A DNA stretch of 64,000 bases. Source: Pycnococcus provasolii (lineage: Eukaryota; Chlorophyta; Pseudoscourfieldiophyceae; Pseudoscourfieldiales; Pycnococcaceae). The stretch lies in contig OW568902.1 in NCBI GenBank assembly GCA_938743325.2, forward strand, positions 248,001 to 312,000, given 5' to 3'. This document shows positions 10,501 through 20,115 of this stretch, one piece after another. Under the pieces are notes generated by a model. It made no database searches and was not told where the DNA came from. It saw only the letters and a list, made by a program, of their open reading frames with translations. Position 1 is the stretch's first letter, and every line of letters starts with the position of its first letter. The translations under genes and the position numbers were made by a program.

Positions 10501-10808
10501 ATAACAGTACATTGGGTGTATATATCGGGTGTTTTAAGGTTGTGTATATCGTCGTAAACAAACGACATGTAAATAGGTACTACACAAACGTAGTAGTTAA
10601 ACACATTATTCGATGAACTGTGAGTGTGTACGATGTAGCCACACAAAAAAATACCACCACAGTGAAGTACTCGCCCGTCACCACTACAAGGAGAAGGTGG
10701 GTGACAATGACGCTCGTGTACATTGCCAACCTCCGTCAGTAATTATACAACACACACACACATCTCAGAAAAAAACGACTTTTCATTTTTGGGATACACG
10801 ATTGTACA

Positions 10809-11828
10809 CTACTCCAATCCTGGCGTGCGCTGTATGCCGATTTTCTTCTGCAAATCGTCGTGCTTACTCCTCGCGGCGCGCATGCGGCGCACGAACGCCT
10901 CCGACGTGCGGTCGCGCACCGGGTCAGCACGCACGCCCGTTGGACGGTGGCCAACAGGTCGTCCTTTCGCGTGTTCGTCCTGAAGCCCGCCGTCGGCGAA
11001 CGGCTCGATGCCCGGCGACCGGCCGATGCCAGGCGCCTTGCTGCGCCTCGCGTGGTCCTGTTTTGCACTCCACCTCTCCTGGCGCGCGCGTCGGTTCCGT
11101 TCGTCTGCTGGCGTGCGCACCGCGATCGGCTGGTCGACGAGAGGGCGTGCGAAAGGCACGGCGGGTGCCGTTGTTGGCCGCCTCCTCGCCGGCGCCGTCG
11201 GCGGCTCCGTGCCTAGTGCGTCTCTTTCGGAGATTCCGTTCAGCACGGTACGCGCCGGCGGCGGTTCGTTGAGTTTGGCGAGGCACGCGTCGCGCGCCTG
11301 TCTCTTTTTCGCGGCAGCGATTGCGGCGTTTCCCTTGTTGAGTGCCTCGCGCAGGTCGAGCGCCGCCTTTCTCGCGTTATCTTTTGCGAGTGCGTGCGCG
11401 CGTCTGTCTTGGAAGTTATCGAAGTGTTCCCTTTGTCTTCCTTCGCGCCTGGGGTCGACGAGATTCTCGTCGTGTTGAAGTTGCGTTTGCGGAATCCTTC
11501 CTTGCGCGTTCACGACCGACGCCGCACCCACACCCCCTCTCCTTTGATGTCTGAGCGGCGGCTTACTTCCAGTTTGTTTGTGCAGATTCCACGTAGGCGC
11601 AAGTTTCTCGTAGTCCGTCGTTTGCTTCGCGTGTGCCAGTACGGGTACTTCTTCTTCTTCCCCACCAGATACACCCTTAGATACTACCGCCACTGCAAAC
11701 TTGTGGTGAACGAACGGCTTATCTTCCACCACGGCAATGTGGTGCACCAAAGACAAAGGCCGACGCTCAAGGTGAGTGCCCGCGTTGTGCTTCTTGAACA
11801 CGGATGAAGGCGGAGGAGGTGGCGCCAT
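10809..11828 (-). CDS. Hypothetical basic, low-complexity protein
   Basis: This 339-residue protein uses the ATG at 11828 (MAPPPPPSSVF); the longer frame upstream has only a non-ATG start. Codon third positions are strongly G/C, as in the recognised genes. The N-terminal third holds a short mixed region (SLVHHIAVVEDKPFVHHKF). The centre is a charged helix (DNARKAALDLREALNKG, AAIAAAKKRQARDACL). The C-terminal half is Arg-rich and disordered, ending in another helix with MRAARSKHDDLQKK. No enzyme motif is seen. The style resembles cytoskeletal or ciliary accessory proteins, but that is only an impression. Confidence 0.6.
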   Translation of the reverse strand: MAPPPPPSSVFKKHNAGTHLERRPLSLVHHIAVVEDKPFVHHKFAVAVVSKGVSGGEEEEVPVLAHAKQTTDYEKLAPTWNLHKQTGSKPPLRHQRRGGVGAASVVNAQGRIPQTQLQHDENLVDPRREGRQREHFDNFQDRRAHALAKDNARKAALDLREALNKGNAAIAAAKKRQARDACLAKLNEPPPARTVLNGISERDALGTEPPTAPARRRPTTAPAVPFARPLVDQPIAVRTPADERNRRARQERWSAKQDHARRSKAPGIGRSPGIEPFADGGLQDEHAKGRPVGHRPTGVRADPVRDRTSEAFVRRMRAARSKHDDLQKKIGIQRTPGLE

Positions 11829-12535
11829 GACAATGCCGCCCAGCGAAGGCAAAAGGTCAAACCTGAATTCGGAGCTTCTTCGGACTTCTTCGGAGGACTT
11901 CGGAGGAGGACGCGGCGTTGATTGAAAAAAGGCTCCTCCCTATCAAGCCTCTCAAGCCTCTCATCGATGCTCTCATGGGTGGAAATGCACGCTCGTCGAG
12001 GTGGTCAATCAAAGAAGCACGTACTCGCACAGTCTTCGTAGTTCTACTCTATTCTATGAGAAGAGAGGTGGTTGAATGGATGCCTCCCATCGGCCATCGG
12101 TCATGGAGGTGGTCAACAAGCACGAACTCGCACAGTCTTCTTACCCTTATGAGTTTATGGTAGCGACGACAGCCTTCCTACCTTTACCTTTAGAAGGTAT
12201 CGCCCTCAACTGCTCTCAACGCAAGTAAGTAAGTTGGGGAAGAAAATAGTTCTATGTATTTAGAAAAAATAATAAGAACGGGCGTTTATTATGGACATAC
12301 TGTATTTGTCCAGTCAGGTACTGTACAGTAGGCGTCATCAAAAGTGTGGCGGCGAGCTCAAGCCGTCCTCTTTCACTACACGTAAGACCGCCAAGCCTAC
12401 GGTAGACACACCTTAAGTAAAAGTTAAGAGTGGTTGAGTTACACGGAGGATACTAAGGGAGGTCCCTCGAGAGAGGGGGATCACGTGATAACCTCCTCAT
12501 AGTGGGCACTGCCCGTTATAAGGGGGGCTGATGAA
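11829..12535. other. Intergenic region with degenerate local repeats
   Basis: No gene is recognisable. It contains clustered cttcgga units (11875-11905), two diverged copies of a segment with actcgcacagtctt (near 12020 and 12128), a TACTGTACAGTA palindrome near 12322, and a CACGTG-centred palindrome (ATCACGTGAT) at about 12482. A second ATCACGTGAT lies just inside the Copia remnant that begins at 12536. Confidence 0.5.
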
Positions 12536-12862
12536 TCACGTGATACCTCCCCGCATGAGTTCCATCTCCTTTTCAGAAAGTTGATCTGTGCGCTGAACCA
12601 GTTGATATGAAGTGGACATTGGTGCGGTGACCTTTGGATCCTCGACGACATTGTACTGCGTAATGAGGTCCTGAATGTACTTCTGCTGGCTCAGTCGGAT
12701 CATCTGACGTCGGTGTTCAACTTTGATGTTGAAAATGCGATCGATTCCGATTTTCGCAGATCCAATTTTGAACTTAGACTTGAGAGCGTCGAGAAAGTTG
12801 TTATATCGCGCCTCGTCTTTGTAGCCGACTTTCCCGTCGTCAGTGTGTATGAAAAGTATCAT

Positions 12863-13283
12863 CACAGTGATCTTGGGCAATACTAATCTACAGCTCAGAG
12901 CACTATGGGATGGAGGTGCTACAGATTCTCTCATCCAAACTTCGGTGGCAAATACACACTTCTCTAAGTACATTGAACCTACGCTGAAGTTACTGGCTGG
13001 CTATTCAGCTGAGAGCGAAGAACGCCCTCAACTCACTGCAGGTCAAATTCGACCCCTGCTAAAGATCAATGCTAAGAACAAATACATCACCGTCAAACAT
13101 TCTCTGCTATTAACTGATCTCTGCAACCTCTATGACGTACTAATCGGCCGAAACCTTATGAAAAGGCTGCGCGCTGTGGAGGATTACGAGAAGGAGACTA
13201 TCACCCTCTCTCCAATGGACGACAAAGTATTACGGATAACACCAGATCCTATATGGTACTACATCTACCCTTACTCTTTCTGA
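12863..13283 (+). pseudogene. Retropepsin (aspartic protease) fragment
   Basis: About 140 codons resemble a retrotransposon aspartyl protease. The catalytic loop reads ALWDGGATDSLI, where the usual D-S/T-G-A is D-G-G-A. A second hallmark, NLYDVLIGRNLMKRL, matches the C-terminal D-x-L-I-G turn of retropepsins. It lies in the nested LTR element, ends at a stop before the polypurine tract, and no RT follows. The start shown is the insertion boundary, not an initiation codon. Confidence 0.6.
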
Positions 13284-13352
13284 AGTTGTGGAAATTCTCT
13301 TGCCTCCTACACCTGTCTCAGTTGCTGATTCGGCCTAGGCGGATGGGGAGTA

Positions 13353-13892
13353 TGTTACGGTTAACCCTAACCCTAACTCTTTTCTTTGGTTTCTTTGGGT
13401 TTTCTTTCCTTTTCTTTTCTTGGTTTCTTTCTTTTTATTTATGGACCCACTCTTGAACGGTGTCTCTACCGTCCTGAGATTGGGCCATACATGGTTTGGT
13501 TTTATATTTGGACAAGACCTTTGTTGATATCTTTGTTGATAAGGTTCTTGGATGATATCTTTTGGTTTGGTTATTTGGTCTCGTTATATTTTGTTTTGGC
13601 ACATCACGTGATCGTCTCCTAGATCACGTGACTTTCTTCATGGTTATATTTTATGGTTATAAGTTGCAAAGCATGGATTGCACATGCATGTCGACATTCT
13701 TTCCGTTCCTTATCTCCACTCTTTTGAATGGCTCATGGTTCAAAGCATGGACCCTCATGCTTTGCTCCCTAGTCTTCTTGGAGGCCTCCTAGGCCTTCTC
13801 CTCTTCCCTACCTCTGCCTTTTACTTTCATTCTAGTAACAAACCTTTTTACCTTAAGCACTTTCTCTACCTTAAGGTCTTCTACCTACAACA
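13353..13892 (+). repeat. Putative 540-bp 3' LTR of the nested element
   Basis: The block begins TGTT and ends AACA, directly follows a polypurine tract, and ends exactly at the TATCAT flanking repeat. It contains a short telomere-like run (ttaaccctaaccctaac, 13360-13376), two CACGTG-type motifs near 13605 and 13623, and T-rich DNA. The matching 5' LTR is not in the window. Confidence 0.6.
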
Positions 13893-14705
13893 TATCATGT
13901 CCACGTCGCCGTTGTCGTCGTTGAGCTGCCATAAGCTGGTGTCGGACAGTGATTGTTTGAATCCGAAGTCCTTTAGGAATGCGAACATTTCCTTCATCCA
14001 GTTATGCCCTGCCTGTTTGAGACCATATAAAGACTTCATTATTAGAGTCCAGACCGTGGTCGCTGACTCGTCAGTTCCATACGGTGGTTCCATGTCTAGT
14101 GGTTCCTCAAGATCGGCATGTAGGTATGCAGCTGTGACATAGGGGTTCACCTCACAAAAAGGATACCAACGTACTGTAGTAGTCTACATACTGAGAAAGA
14201 TCTTGGCGGATCTTTTGCAGATTCTGACGTTGGAATAATGCGTGCGTCGGGCCGTCACCGACACTTATCCAACCGAATCCTCACCTCCACATAAGAGGTA
14301 TCCCACACCTCAACCTTCTCGCTCACCAACCAACACCAATCAAAACACCCACTCACCTCACCATGCAAGAAGGGGGACAACCAAAACCCCAACGCCCTCC
14401 TGCACCCGCGGCCTCGTAACCCGACATGGACTTATTTGGTCGGCAGACCAATTAGGTCCAGGTATTTCTCTATTTATTCCTCGACCTGTGAGTCCCCTTG
14501 GAGCTCGAGCCTCATACTCCCTCTCCGCCGAAATATAAAAGATGTGGTCAGTCGCGCCAAGGTCGGCGATGCACCAACCACGGTGCGAGATTTCCGCGTG
14601 CTTACTCATCGTCTTCGAGCAGGTCTTGCCCGGGCATCGATGGCTTGTTGTTCGTTGATTTCTGTTGCTTGTTTTTCTCCTTCTCGATTTCCTCGAGAGT
14701 GGCAT

Positions 14706-15701
14706 GACGGACGCACACTACTCAAGATATAATAAAACCAAGGTACAGTAACAGTCTCTTTGAAAAAAAAACACTACTTACGGTAGCGATCGGTGGGATA
14801 CCAAGCAGTATTGGCCATAACAACCCTACGGTAACCCTGAGCCCACCGGTAAGAATCCCACTCTAATATTACAGTACAGTAGACCTGTCATTTGTTAGAC
14901 TACATAAAGGTCCGCAGGGTTGTTGCAATAATAAGGTTGGTTGTGAACCCCCCGGGAACGGCGGGTTTTGACTACAACACCCCAGGTCACTCGCAGGTGG
15001 TGGGACCCCTTCCAAGCTTCCCTCCCAAACCAAACGGTAAAGGTAGGTGGGGTGCACCTACCTAAAAGGTTTACCTGTCAGATCCCCCTAGGTTCCTACC
15101 CTATGTACCTGTTGTTATTAAAATCCAAGTCCCCCTTCCCTACCTGAATAATAGCCTTTTTTCCTAGCGTTTGTCTGACCTTAAGGCTTAAGGGAAGGGG
15201 CCTTAAGTGGCCTTAAGGGTTGGTGTGGTTGGTAAGTAGTCTAAGTAAGCAGCTTAAGGCCTTGTTGTGTCCGTTCTCAATACTTACATAAGCGGCCCTG
15301 TTGTTCTCGTTCTCGTTCTCGCGGCCGTTCTCATTACATAAGCGGCCGTTCTCTTCTCGCGGCCGTCTTCTTTTCTCACTCCTGACATCTGTGTACCTGA
15401 GTTGAGTTGAGTTGAGTTTTGACTGTTTGTGTGTGTTCGTATCGTACGGGTAAGTACTGCTCTTGCTTGGTGTTCCTAGACTACTTTGCAAACTTTGGGA
15501 TCCCTGGAGCCATCTATCTTGCACTACCAGTAATACTGGTCAACGTTGCAACATTTCACTTGAAAGGTAGCAACTCACAGTAGCACTCGTCAGTCTCCTG
15601 GAACGGCTCTTAGAATTCTGCTTCGGAAGCTCCTGGTCTCGCTCGCTCGTGATAGCATAGTCTAATAATAACAACCACATATTTATTATTCAGTGTTTGT
15701 C
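14706..15701. other. Intergenic region with CTTAAG cluster and ttctcg repeats
   Basis: No supported gene. A cluster of five CTTAAG hexamers lies between 15180 and 15260. Between 15290 and 15375 there are repeats of gttctc and gcggccg. TACAGTA motifs occur at 14742 and 14875. The right part presumably contains the promoter of the gene at 15702. Confidence 0.5.
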
Positions 15702-17003
15702 ATGACGCAGTCAGGCGTTCATTCTTCAGACAACAACAGCAGCAGCACCACAGGAGCAGCAGCGGACGCCGTTTCCTCTACTTCTAATCACGAGCTGCTC
15801 ATGCTCGCGGATGCGCTCACGCGGCACGGCGCGTCGCCGTCGCTCATCACGCGCGCCAAGAAGGGACACGCAGCCGTGCCGCGCCTGCCTCTGCCGCAGG
15901 CTCTCGAGGGATTCGACCTCAAGCAGCCGCGCGCAAGTTCCAAGGGACACGTCACGCCGAGAACGGGAGGACGAGCTGCTCGTGCACCAATGCCTGCACA
16001 CTTCGTCGCACCGCCATCCGCACGCGTATCCGTTGACACGACCATCTCCACAACCTCTTCGATCGCACCCGCACCCGCACCCGCACCCGCAGCCGCACCC
16101 GCAGCCGCGCCGACGACGGCACACGATGAGGAAGACGACGACGACCACAACAACATGCTCGCACCACCGCCGAGGTATCCGTGGGAGGAACTGCTCGAAA
16201 GAGAACGGCGGAAGCGACTCGGCATGCCCGGAGGAGAGACGCCGGAGGATTCGGAATCTGAAGAGGAGCACGAGCAGGTTGTCGACGACGAGACGGACGC
16301 CGCGAAACACGTGCTCAGCGGACGCACGGGTGCCGCGTACAGCACCGTCGAGGCGGAGATGGCTGCCGCCGCGGCGTCTATACGAAACCTTGGACTCTCG
16401 CACGCGGAAAGGCAGGCGCTCTGGTACACGCGAAACCGCCCAGCTTGGCACTCGATGCGAGGCACAGTCGCGTCCGACATCCGCGACGCACTCGCACGTG
16501 ACCAACGCGTCCAGGCCAGAATTACGCCGCCGCCGACGTCGAACCCGTACCGAACGGACGTCCTGGCATCGCCGCGGTACCGCCCGCGCGTCGTCGCGGC
16601 GAGCGTGGAAGCGACGGGCAGTTTCCACGACTGGAATACCGCCGCAGGAGGCGCGCTGACGGAACGTCGGATGATGAGCGAAGAGCAGGAACGCGCACAG
16701 GCGAGACGAGAGGCGGAGGCGGAGGCGCGCCTTCGCGCGTGGCGTCAAAGCAAAAGGGAGGAGCTCGACGACGCGCTGCTTTCGTACGAGGCGCGGCGCA
16801 TGGTGGAGGAGCAGTACGCGCGCGACGTGACGAGGTACGTCAACAGCATCGCGTCGGACAGGCTGCACGACTTCAACCGCGCGCGTGAGGAGAAGTTGGC
16901 GAAGGCGAAGGCGCTCAAGCACATCAGATTGGAGCGCGGCGGTGGCATGATGTCGTTTGGCATGGACTTGCCGCCGTCGATGAGGCCAACGAGGAGATGG
17001 TAA
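15702..17003 (+). CDS. Hypothetical charged, coiled-coil protein
   Basis: This 433-residue protein starts at the first in-frame ATG (MTQSGVHSS). The N-terminal 180 residues are Ala/Pro/Ser-rich and disordered, including an (AP) run. An acidic stretch (EDSESEEEHEQVVDDE) follows. The C-terminal half is an Arg/Glu-rich helix (EEQERAQARREAEAEARLR, SYEARRMVEEQYARDV). GC-rich third positions support coding. It converges tightly with the KDPG aldolase gene, with 34 bp between the stop codons. No family is recognised; an axonemal or cytoskeletal role is possible from style only. Confidence 0.7.
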   Translation: MTQSGVHSSDNNSSSTTGAAADAVSSTSNHELLMLADALTRHGASPSLITRAKKGHAAVPRLPLPQALEGFDLKQPRASSKGHVTPRTGGRAARAPMPAHFVAPPSARVSVDTTISTTSSIAPAPAPAPAAAPAAAPTTAHDEEDDDDHNNMLAPPPRYPWEELLERERRKRLGMPGGETPEDSESEEEHEQVVDDETDAAKHVLSGRTGAAYSTVEAEMAAAAASIRNLGLSHAERQALWYTRNRPAWHSMRGTVASDIRDALARDQRVQARITPPPTSNPYRTDVLASPRYRPRVVAASVEATGSFHDWNTAAGGALTERRMMSEEQERAQARREAEAEARLRAWRQSKREELDDALLSYEARRMVEEQYARDVTRYVNSIASDRLHDFNRAREEKLAKAKALKHIRLERGGGMMSFGMDLPPSMRPTRRW

Positions 17004-17022
17004 CTCTTTCATCTCGTGCACA

Positions 17023-17028
17023 AATAAA
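17023..17028 (+). terminator. AATAAA polyadenylation signal
   Basis: AATAAA lies 20 bp after the stop at 17003 and 9 bp before the stop codon of the opposing gene. Cleavage downstream would place this gene's 3' UTR antisense to the KDPG aldolase coding sequence. Confidence 0.6.
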
Positions 17029-17037
17029 ACCTTCGAT

Positions 17038-18141
17038 TTACAGACATTCCAAAACGAACTTTTTTGCTTGTTCGCCGACGCGCGCGGCGTCGGCGTGCTT
17101 GACGGCGTCGTAATCGAAAATCGCCCCAACGACGGCGGCGTCGCATCCCGCGTCCAGGAATGCCTTTGCATCCTTGGGTGTGGCGATTCCGCCGCTCGCG
17201 ACGACGCGTACTCCGGGCATGGCACGTTTCATGGCGACGACCGCTTTGGGCGACCACCCTCCGTTTCCTGTCGGGTCGGCGCACGGGAAGAGTTTTGCCG
17301 CGCAAGCTCCCGCTGCGTACGCGTTGTGCACCTCCGTGGGTGTCGCTGCGCCTGGCAGTATGTCCACCCTTAGTCCAAACTCGTCCGTTGCCCACCGCAC
17401 GAGGTTTGTGTCGCATATGGGCGACATGAGTACGGACGCTCCTGCGTGTACGCACTCCGACGCCGCGGTTCTCGTGAAGATTCCTCCTGCGCACAGCACG
17501 ACTTGGTCGTTTTGCGTGTGCAGTTCCGGGTACTCATCCTTGAGCATTTGCGCCAAAATGGCGATAGCCTGCGGCGCTTGCGGGTACGTCGCGATTGCGA
17601 TTTCCACGGACCTGCAACCTGCTAATAAGGCTGCGAGCATGAGGTTCGCGGCGTCGATGGGTTGCAGGTTGGAACATTCTTGTGGAATGCGCAAGAACGG
17701 GATGACTGACGACGTGCAAGCCAGGTGTGCGTACGGCGACCGCACCGGTTCGACGTCCCCCAGCAACGGGCAAACTTCTTCAGCTGAGCGTAGACTATGT
17801 CGCACCAACTCTTCTTCTTCATGATTATGATTATGACTTCCAGGGAGGTAAGAAAAACGGTGGCCCCCGTATTCATACGACGACATGGATGACGACGTAG
17901 AAGAACAACACACCCTACCTAACCCTACCAACCTAGAAGAAGAAGCATTACCACGAGCACCAAGCGTACGATAAGCACCACTACGAGCACCACTACGAGC
18001 ACGATAAGCACCACCAAGCGTACGAACACCACGAGCACGAGCACGATCATGATCAGTCATCAAAGAAACACCAGTCGTTGTTGTTGATTGCAGCCTATGA
18101 GAGCGACATGGGGAAGCCGTTGAAGTTGTTGTTGCGCGCAT
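17038..18141 (-). CDS. KDPG/KHG aldolase family protein, probably organelle-targeted
   Basis: The C-terminal ~210 residues match the 2-keto-3-deoxy-6-phosphogluconate aldolase family, which splits KDPG into pyruvate and glyceraldehyde 3-phosphate in the Entner-Doudoroff route. Visible hallmarks are the catalytic Glu in CRSVEIAIAT, the Schiff-base Lys in AAKLFPCADPTG, and the phosphate-binding VVASGGIATPKDAKAFLDAG. I chose the ATG at 18141 (MRATTTSTASPCRSHRLQ), which gives 367 residues and a Ser/Thr/Arg-rich N terminus like a plastid or mitochondrial transit peptide. An upstream in-frame ATG at 18360 would add 73 residues beginning with Met-Asp repeats, derived from a simple repeat. Other aldolase-family reactions (KHG, KDPGal) cannot be excluded. 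Confidence 0.85.
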   Translation of the reverse strand: MRATTTSTASPCRSHRLQSTTTTGVSLMTDHDRARARGVRTLGGAYRARSGARSGAYRTLGARGNASSSRLVGLGRVCCSSTSSSMSSYEYGGHRFSYLPGSHNHNHEEEELVRHSLRSAEEVCPLLGDVEPVRSPYAHLACTSSVIPFLRIPQECSNLQPIDAANLMLAALLAGCRSVEIAIATYPQAPQAIAILAQMLKDEYPELHTQNDQVVLCAGGIFTRTAASECVHAGASVLMSPICDTNLVRWATDEFGLRVDILPGAATPTEVHNAYAAGACAAKLFPCADPTGNGGWSPKAVVAMKRAMPGVRVVASGGIATPKDAKAFLDAGCDAAVVGAIFDYDAVKHADAARVGEQAKKFVLECL

Positions 18142-18301
18142 GTTTGTTGGGAAGAATGAGAACTGACGTGTTGGGAATGAAAAAGGAGCCGCCCCTTTTC
18201 GAGGAGGGTGGAAAGGCTGTGCTGAGGTGGAAAGGGGAAACCCGAAAGCTGGAAAGGGGGCAAGCCGTTTAGGGGTTTGGGCTCGGGAAAGTTTGGGAAA
18301 G

Positions 18302-18310
18302 TTCGGGGTT
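18302..18310 (+). promoter_or_regulatory. TTCGGGGTT motif upstream of the KDPG aldolase gene
   Basis: This copy of the recurrent 9-mer lies about 160 bp upstream of the ATG at 18141. Its position supports that start over the alternative at 18360. A promoter role is inferred from recurrence only. Confidence 0.35.
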
Positions 18311-18483
18311 CCGCTTACCAACCTACCCATAACCCTAACCATGTCCATGTCCATGTCCATGTCCGTGTTGTTGTTGGCGCAAACGCAAAGCTTGTTGTTG
18401 TGTGCTTTTTATGAGGTGAGCACATGAATAAATAATTCTTTAGTAAGACTTACTGGGTACGAATAGTTATGTACAATGAATAG

Positions 18484-19074
18484 TTACAGATTTTGTGCTT
18501 GGTTTTTCGCCAGTTTGAGATGAGCGAGTGCTTGCCTGCGCCTTTCGTTCTGCGTACGAAGCATGCTCGCTAGCGTGATTCGGCCCTGGTAGCGCCTCAA
18601 GTCGTTCAAAAGCCAGTGCATGTTCCTGACTAGGTTTCCCATATCCTCCACCTTGCGTGCGTACTCCGCCGGTCTGTCAATGAGTTGGTCGACGAGGTCG
18701 ATGAAGTGCTTTAAAAACACCTGGTTCAGTTTTCTGAGTTCTTCCGCGTGTTTGATCTCTCCTTCCGACTTATTCTTCTCATCATCATCATCTCTCTCCC
18801 GCGCGAACATCTCAACCATATGTCCGTTTTGTTGTCCACTCACATCTTCCCCAAGAACCTGGGAGACAAGAGCAGACGAAGGTTCCCACGCACGACCAAA
18901 CACACGCAAAGACAAAGGACCCGCATCACCCGCATCACCATTATCATCACTACCAACCCCAAGGCCAGCAGGAGCAGGAGGAGTCAAACCCTTCAAGCCA
19001 CCTCCTCCTTCTCTGAAGATTTCTCGAAAGTACGAAGGGACGGGAGGATACGTGCTTCTCTGAAGGTGCTCCAT
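18484..19074 (-). CDS. MED7: Mediator complex subunit 7
   Basis: This 196-residue protein has the two conserved parts of MED7. The N terminus has the short Pro/Tyr motif (STYPPVPSYFREIF). The C-terminal helical region has LRKLNQVFLKHFIDLVDQL and the diagnostic NMHWLLNDLRRYQGR followed by a long helix. MED7 forms the core of the Mediator middle module with MED21 and MED31 and relays activator signals to RNA polymerase II. A low-complexity Gly/Asp insert separates the two parts. Length is close to the family norm (about 220). It lies downstream of, and on the same strand as, the DIRS-like debris but is unrelated to it. Confidence 0.85.
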   Translation of the reverse strand: MEHLQRSTYPPVPSYFREIFREGGGGLKGLTPPAPAGLGVGSDDNGDAGDAGPLSLRVFGRAWEPSSALVSQVLGEDVSGQQNGHMVEMFARERDDDDEKNKSEGEIKHAEELRKLNQVFLKHFIDLVDQLIDRPAEYARKVEDMGNLVRNMHWLLNDLRRYQGRITLASMLRTQNERRRQALAHLKLAKNQAQNL

Positions 19075-19229
19075 GAAGGCAAAAGTGAGCCGGAGGATGG
19101 ATGGCGAAGAGCGAGAATGAATAAAATGACGGGAGAATAATAGGGTAATGACGGGTCTCTTGAGGTTCCGAGACTCGACGAGGGGAAACCTCGTGAGGGA
19201 GTCTACCGTAGTGAGATTTTTAAAGAAGA

Positions 19230-19276
19230 CCCCTCACCCTAGCGTAACCCTAGCCGTAACCCTAGCCGTAACCCTA
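19230..19276 (+). repeat. Degenerate telomere-like repeats (CCCTAGCGTAA / CCCTAA variants)
   Basis: Three to four units of taaccctag(c)cg end in a canonical taaccctaa. They lie roughly 160-200 bp upstream of the MED7 start and immediately before the DIRS-like fragment. Confidence 0.7.
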
Positions 19277-19330
19277 AATGTTCATATAACGGGACCAAAC
19301 AACGGGAGATGAGCAGATATCACCTTAAGT

Positions 19331-19706
19331 CCTTAACACCACCGAGTGTGCGATTGTCGTTCTATCCATTGCGATGTTCGACCTTCGCGACACTGACGAT
19401 TTGTGGCTGTTCTGCGACAACACGACCGCCATCGGTGCCCTCATCAAGGGGTCATCACACGATCCCACGCTCAATGCGCTCGCAGCTGCCTTTCTTAGTT
19501 TCTTTTGGCTTCTCATCCGAAAAGCCGGCGTCGACGTGTTCATCTCTTACGTCCCGTACGTACTCCCGTCGGACGCGAATATTGCTGACGCGCCTTCGCG
19601 CCCTCGCGTTTTCGCCCCCGTGGACTCGTACGGGCCGCTCCTCGAGCTGGGCGCGCGCTTCGCGGAGTTTTCTCTCCCGCCCTTCTTCTTTCTCCTCTCG
19701 CCCTGA
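19331..19706 (+). pseudogene. DIRS-like retrotransposon RNase H fragment
   Basis: After an in-frame stop near 19329 there are about 125 codons. They match the RNase H-like end of DIRS-type or related tyrosine-recombinase retrotransposons: NTTECAIVVLSIAMFDL, the catalytic FCDNTTAIGALIKG, and DANIADAPSR near the end. The reverse transcriptase upstream and the recombinase downstream are absent. The following ~150 bp (19740-19820) is rich in short GC palindromes (gcgctggcgccgcctcggcgcc) and could be a remnant terminus. Confidence 0.6.
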
Positions 19707-20000
19707 GAGCCCATCCTCTCACGCCTAAGAGAGGATCACCATCGGGTTACATCCCTGCTGGGCGCTGGCGCCGCCTCGGCGCCTCCCGTCTTAGACGCCC
19801 GGCGCCCTCGGGGCTTGTTGTAACACTACCGATTCGCGTTGTGAACTGGGCGTCGGTTCGCACACTCCGTGCACGCCCCGCCTCCTCAGTTCGCTCGCGC
19901 GCGCAAAGTCCTTACCACGAGATCTGTATATAGACTATAAACCAAAGCCCATCCCGTCGTCCTCACGCTAGGGGGGGAGGCAGGGAGGGGTGGTTCGGAC

Positions 20001-20009
20001 TTCGGGGTT
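20001..20009 (+). promoter_or_regulatory. TTCGGGGTT motif upstream of the SET gene
   Basis: The recurrent 9-mer, here in the longer form TTCGGGGTTTG, lies 115 bp upstream of the ATG at 20116. Confidence 0.35.
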
Positions 20010-20115
20010 TGCCATTTGCGTCCCATTTCCCACTCATTCCGACAACTCGCCTGTGGCTTTAGATCTGTCGCGCGATCAAATCCTCTCAGCTCATCGTCAC
20101 TGTTTTGTTTTGAGC

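Larger units (their letters stand above)
12863..13892 (+). mobile_element. 5'-truncated LTR retrotransposon nested in the Copia element
   Basis: The insert is flanked by TATCAT on both sides (12857-12862 and 13893-13898), consistent with a target-site duplication, and it interrupts the Copia reverse transcriptase. In order it carries a retropepsin-like ORF, a polypurine tract (gcggatggggag, 13339-13350) and an LTR-like block from TGTTACGG (13353) to CTACAACA (13892). The 5' LTR, gag, reverse transcriptase and integrase are absent. Orientation is opposite to its Copia host. Confidence 0.65.
12536..14705 (-). mobile_element. Decayed Ty1/copia retrotransposon, minus strand, interrupted by a second element
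   Basis: Three minus-strand fragments read in Copia order. At about 14705-14500 a gag tail and protease-like piece (CIADLGATDHIF) appears in two frames. At 14150-13893 comes the start of the reverse transcriptase (AAYLHADLEEPLDMEPP, SLYGLKQAGHNWMKEMF). At 12862-12536 the reverse transcriptase continues (ILFIHTDDGKVGY, LSQQKYIQDLI). Integrase and RNase H are missing and the pieces are frameshifted, so the element is dead. The two RT fragments are separated only by an inserted element and join in frame across it. No LTRs of this Copia element were identified. Confidence 0.75.

Noticed and set aside
14242-14732. Plus-strand ORFs of about 98 codons
   Set aside because: They lie opposite Copia gag/protease debris and have no protein features.
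15726-17225. 499-codon minus-strand ORF opposite the charged-protein gene and the KDPG aldolase end
   Set aside because: It lies antisense across two supported genes. Its Arg-rich translation is typical of a GC-rich shadow frame.
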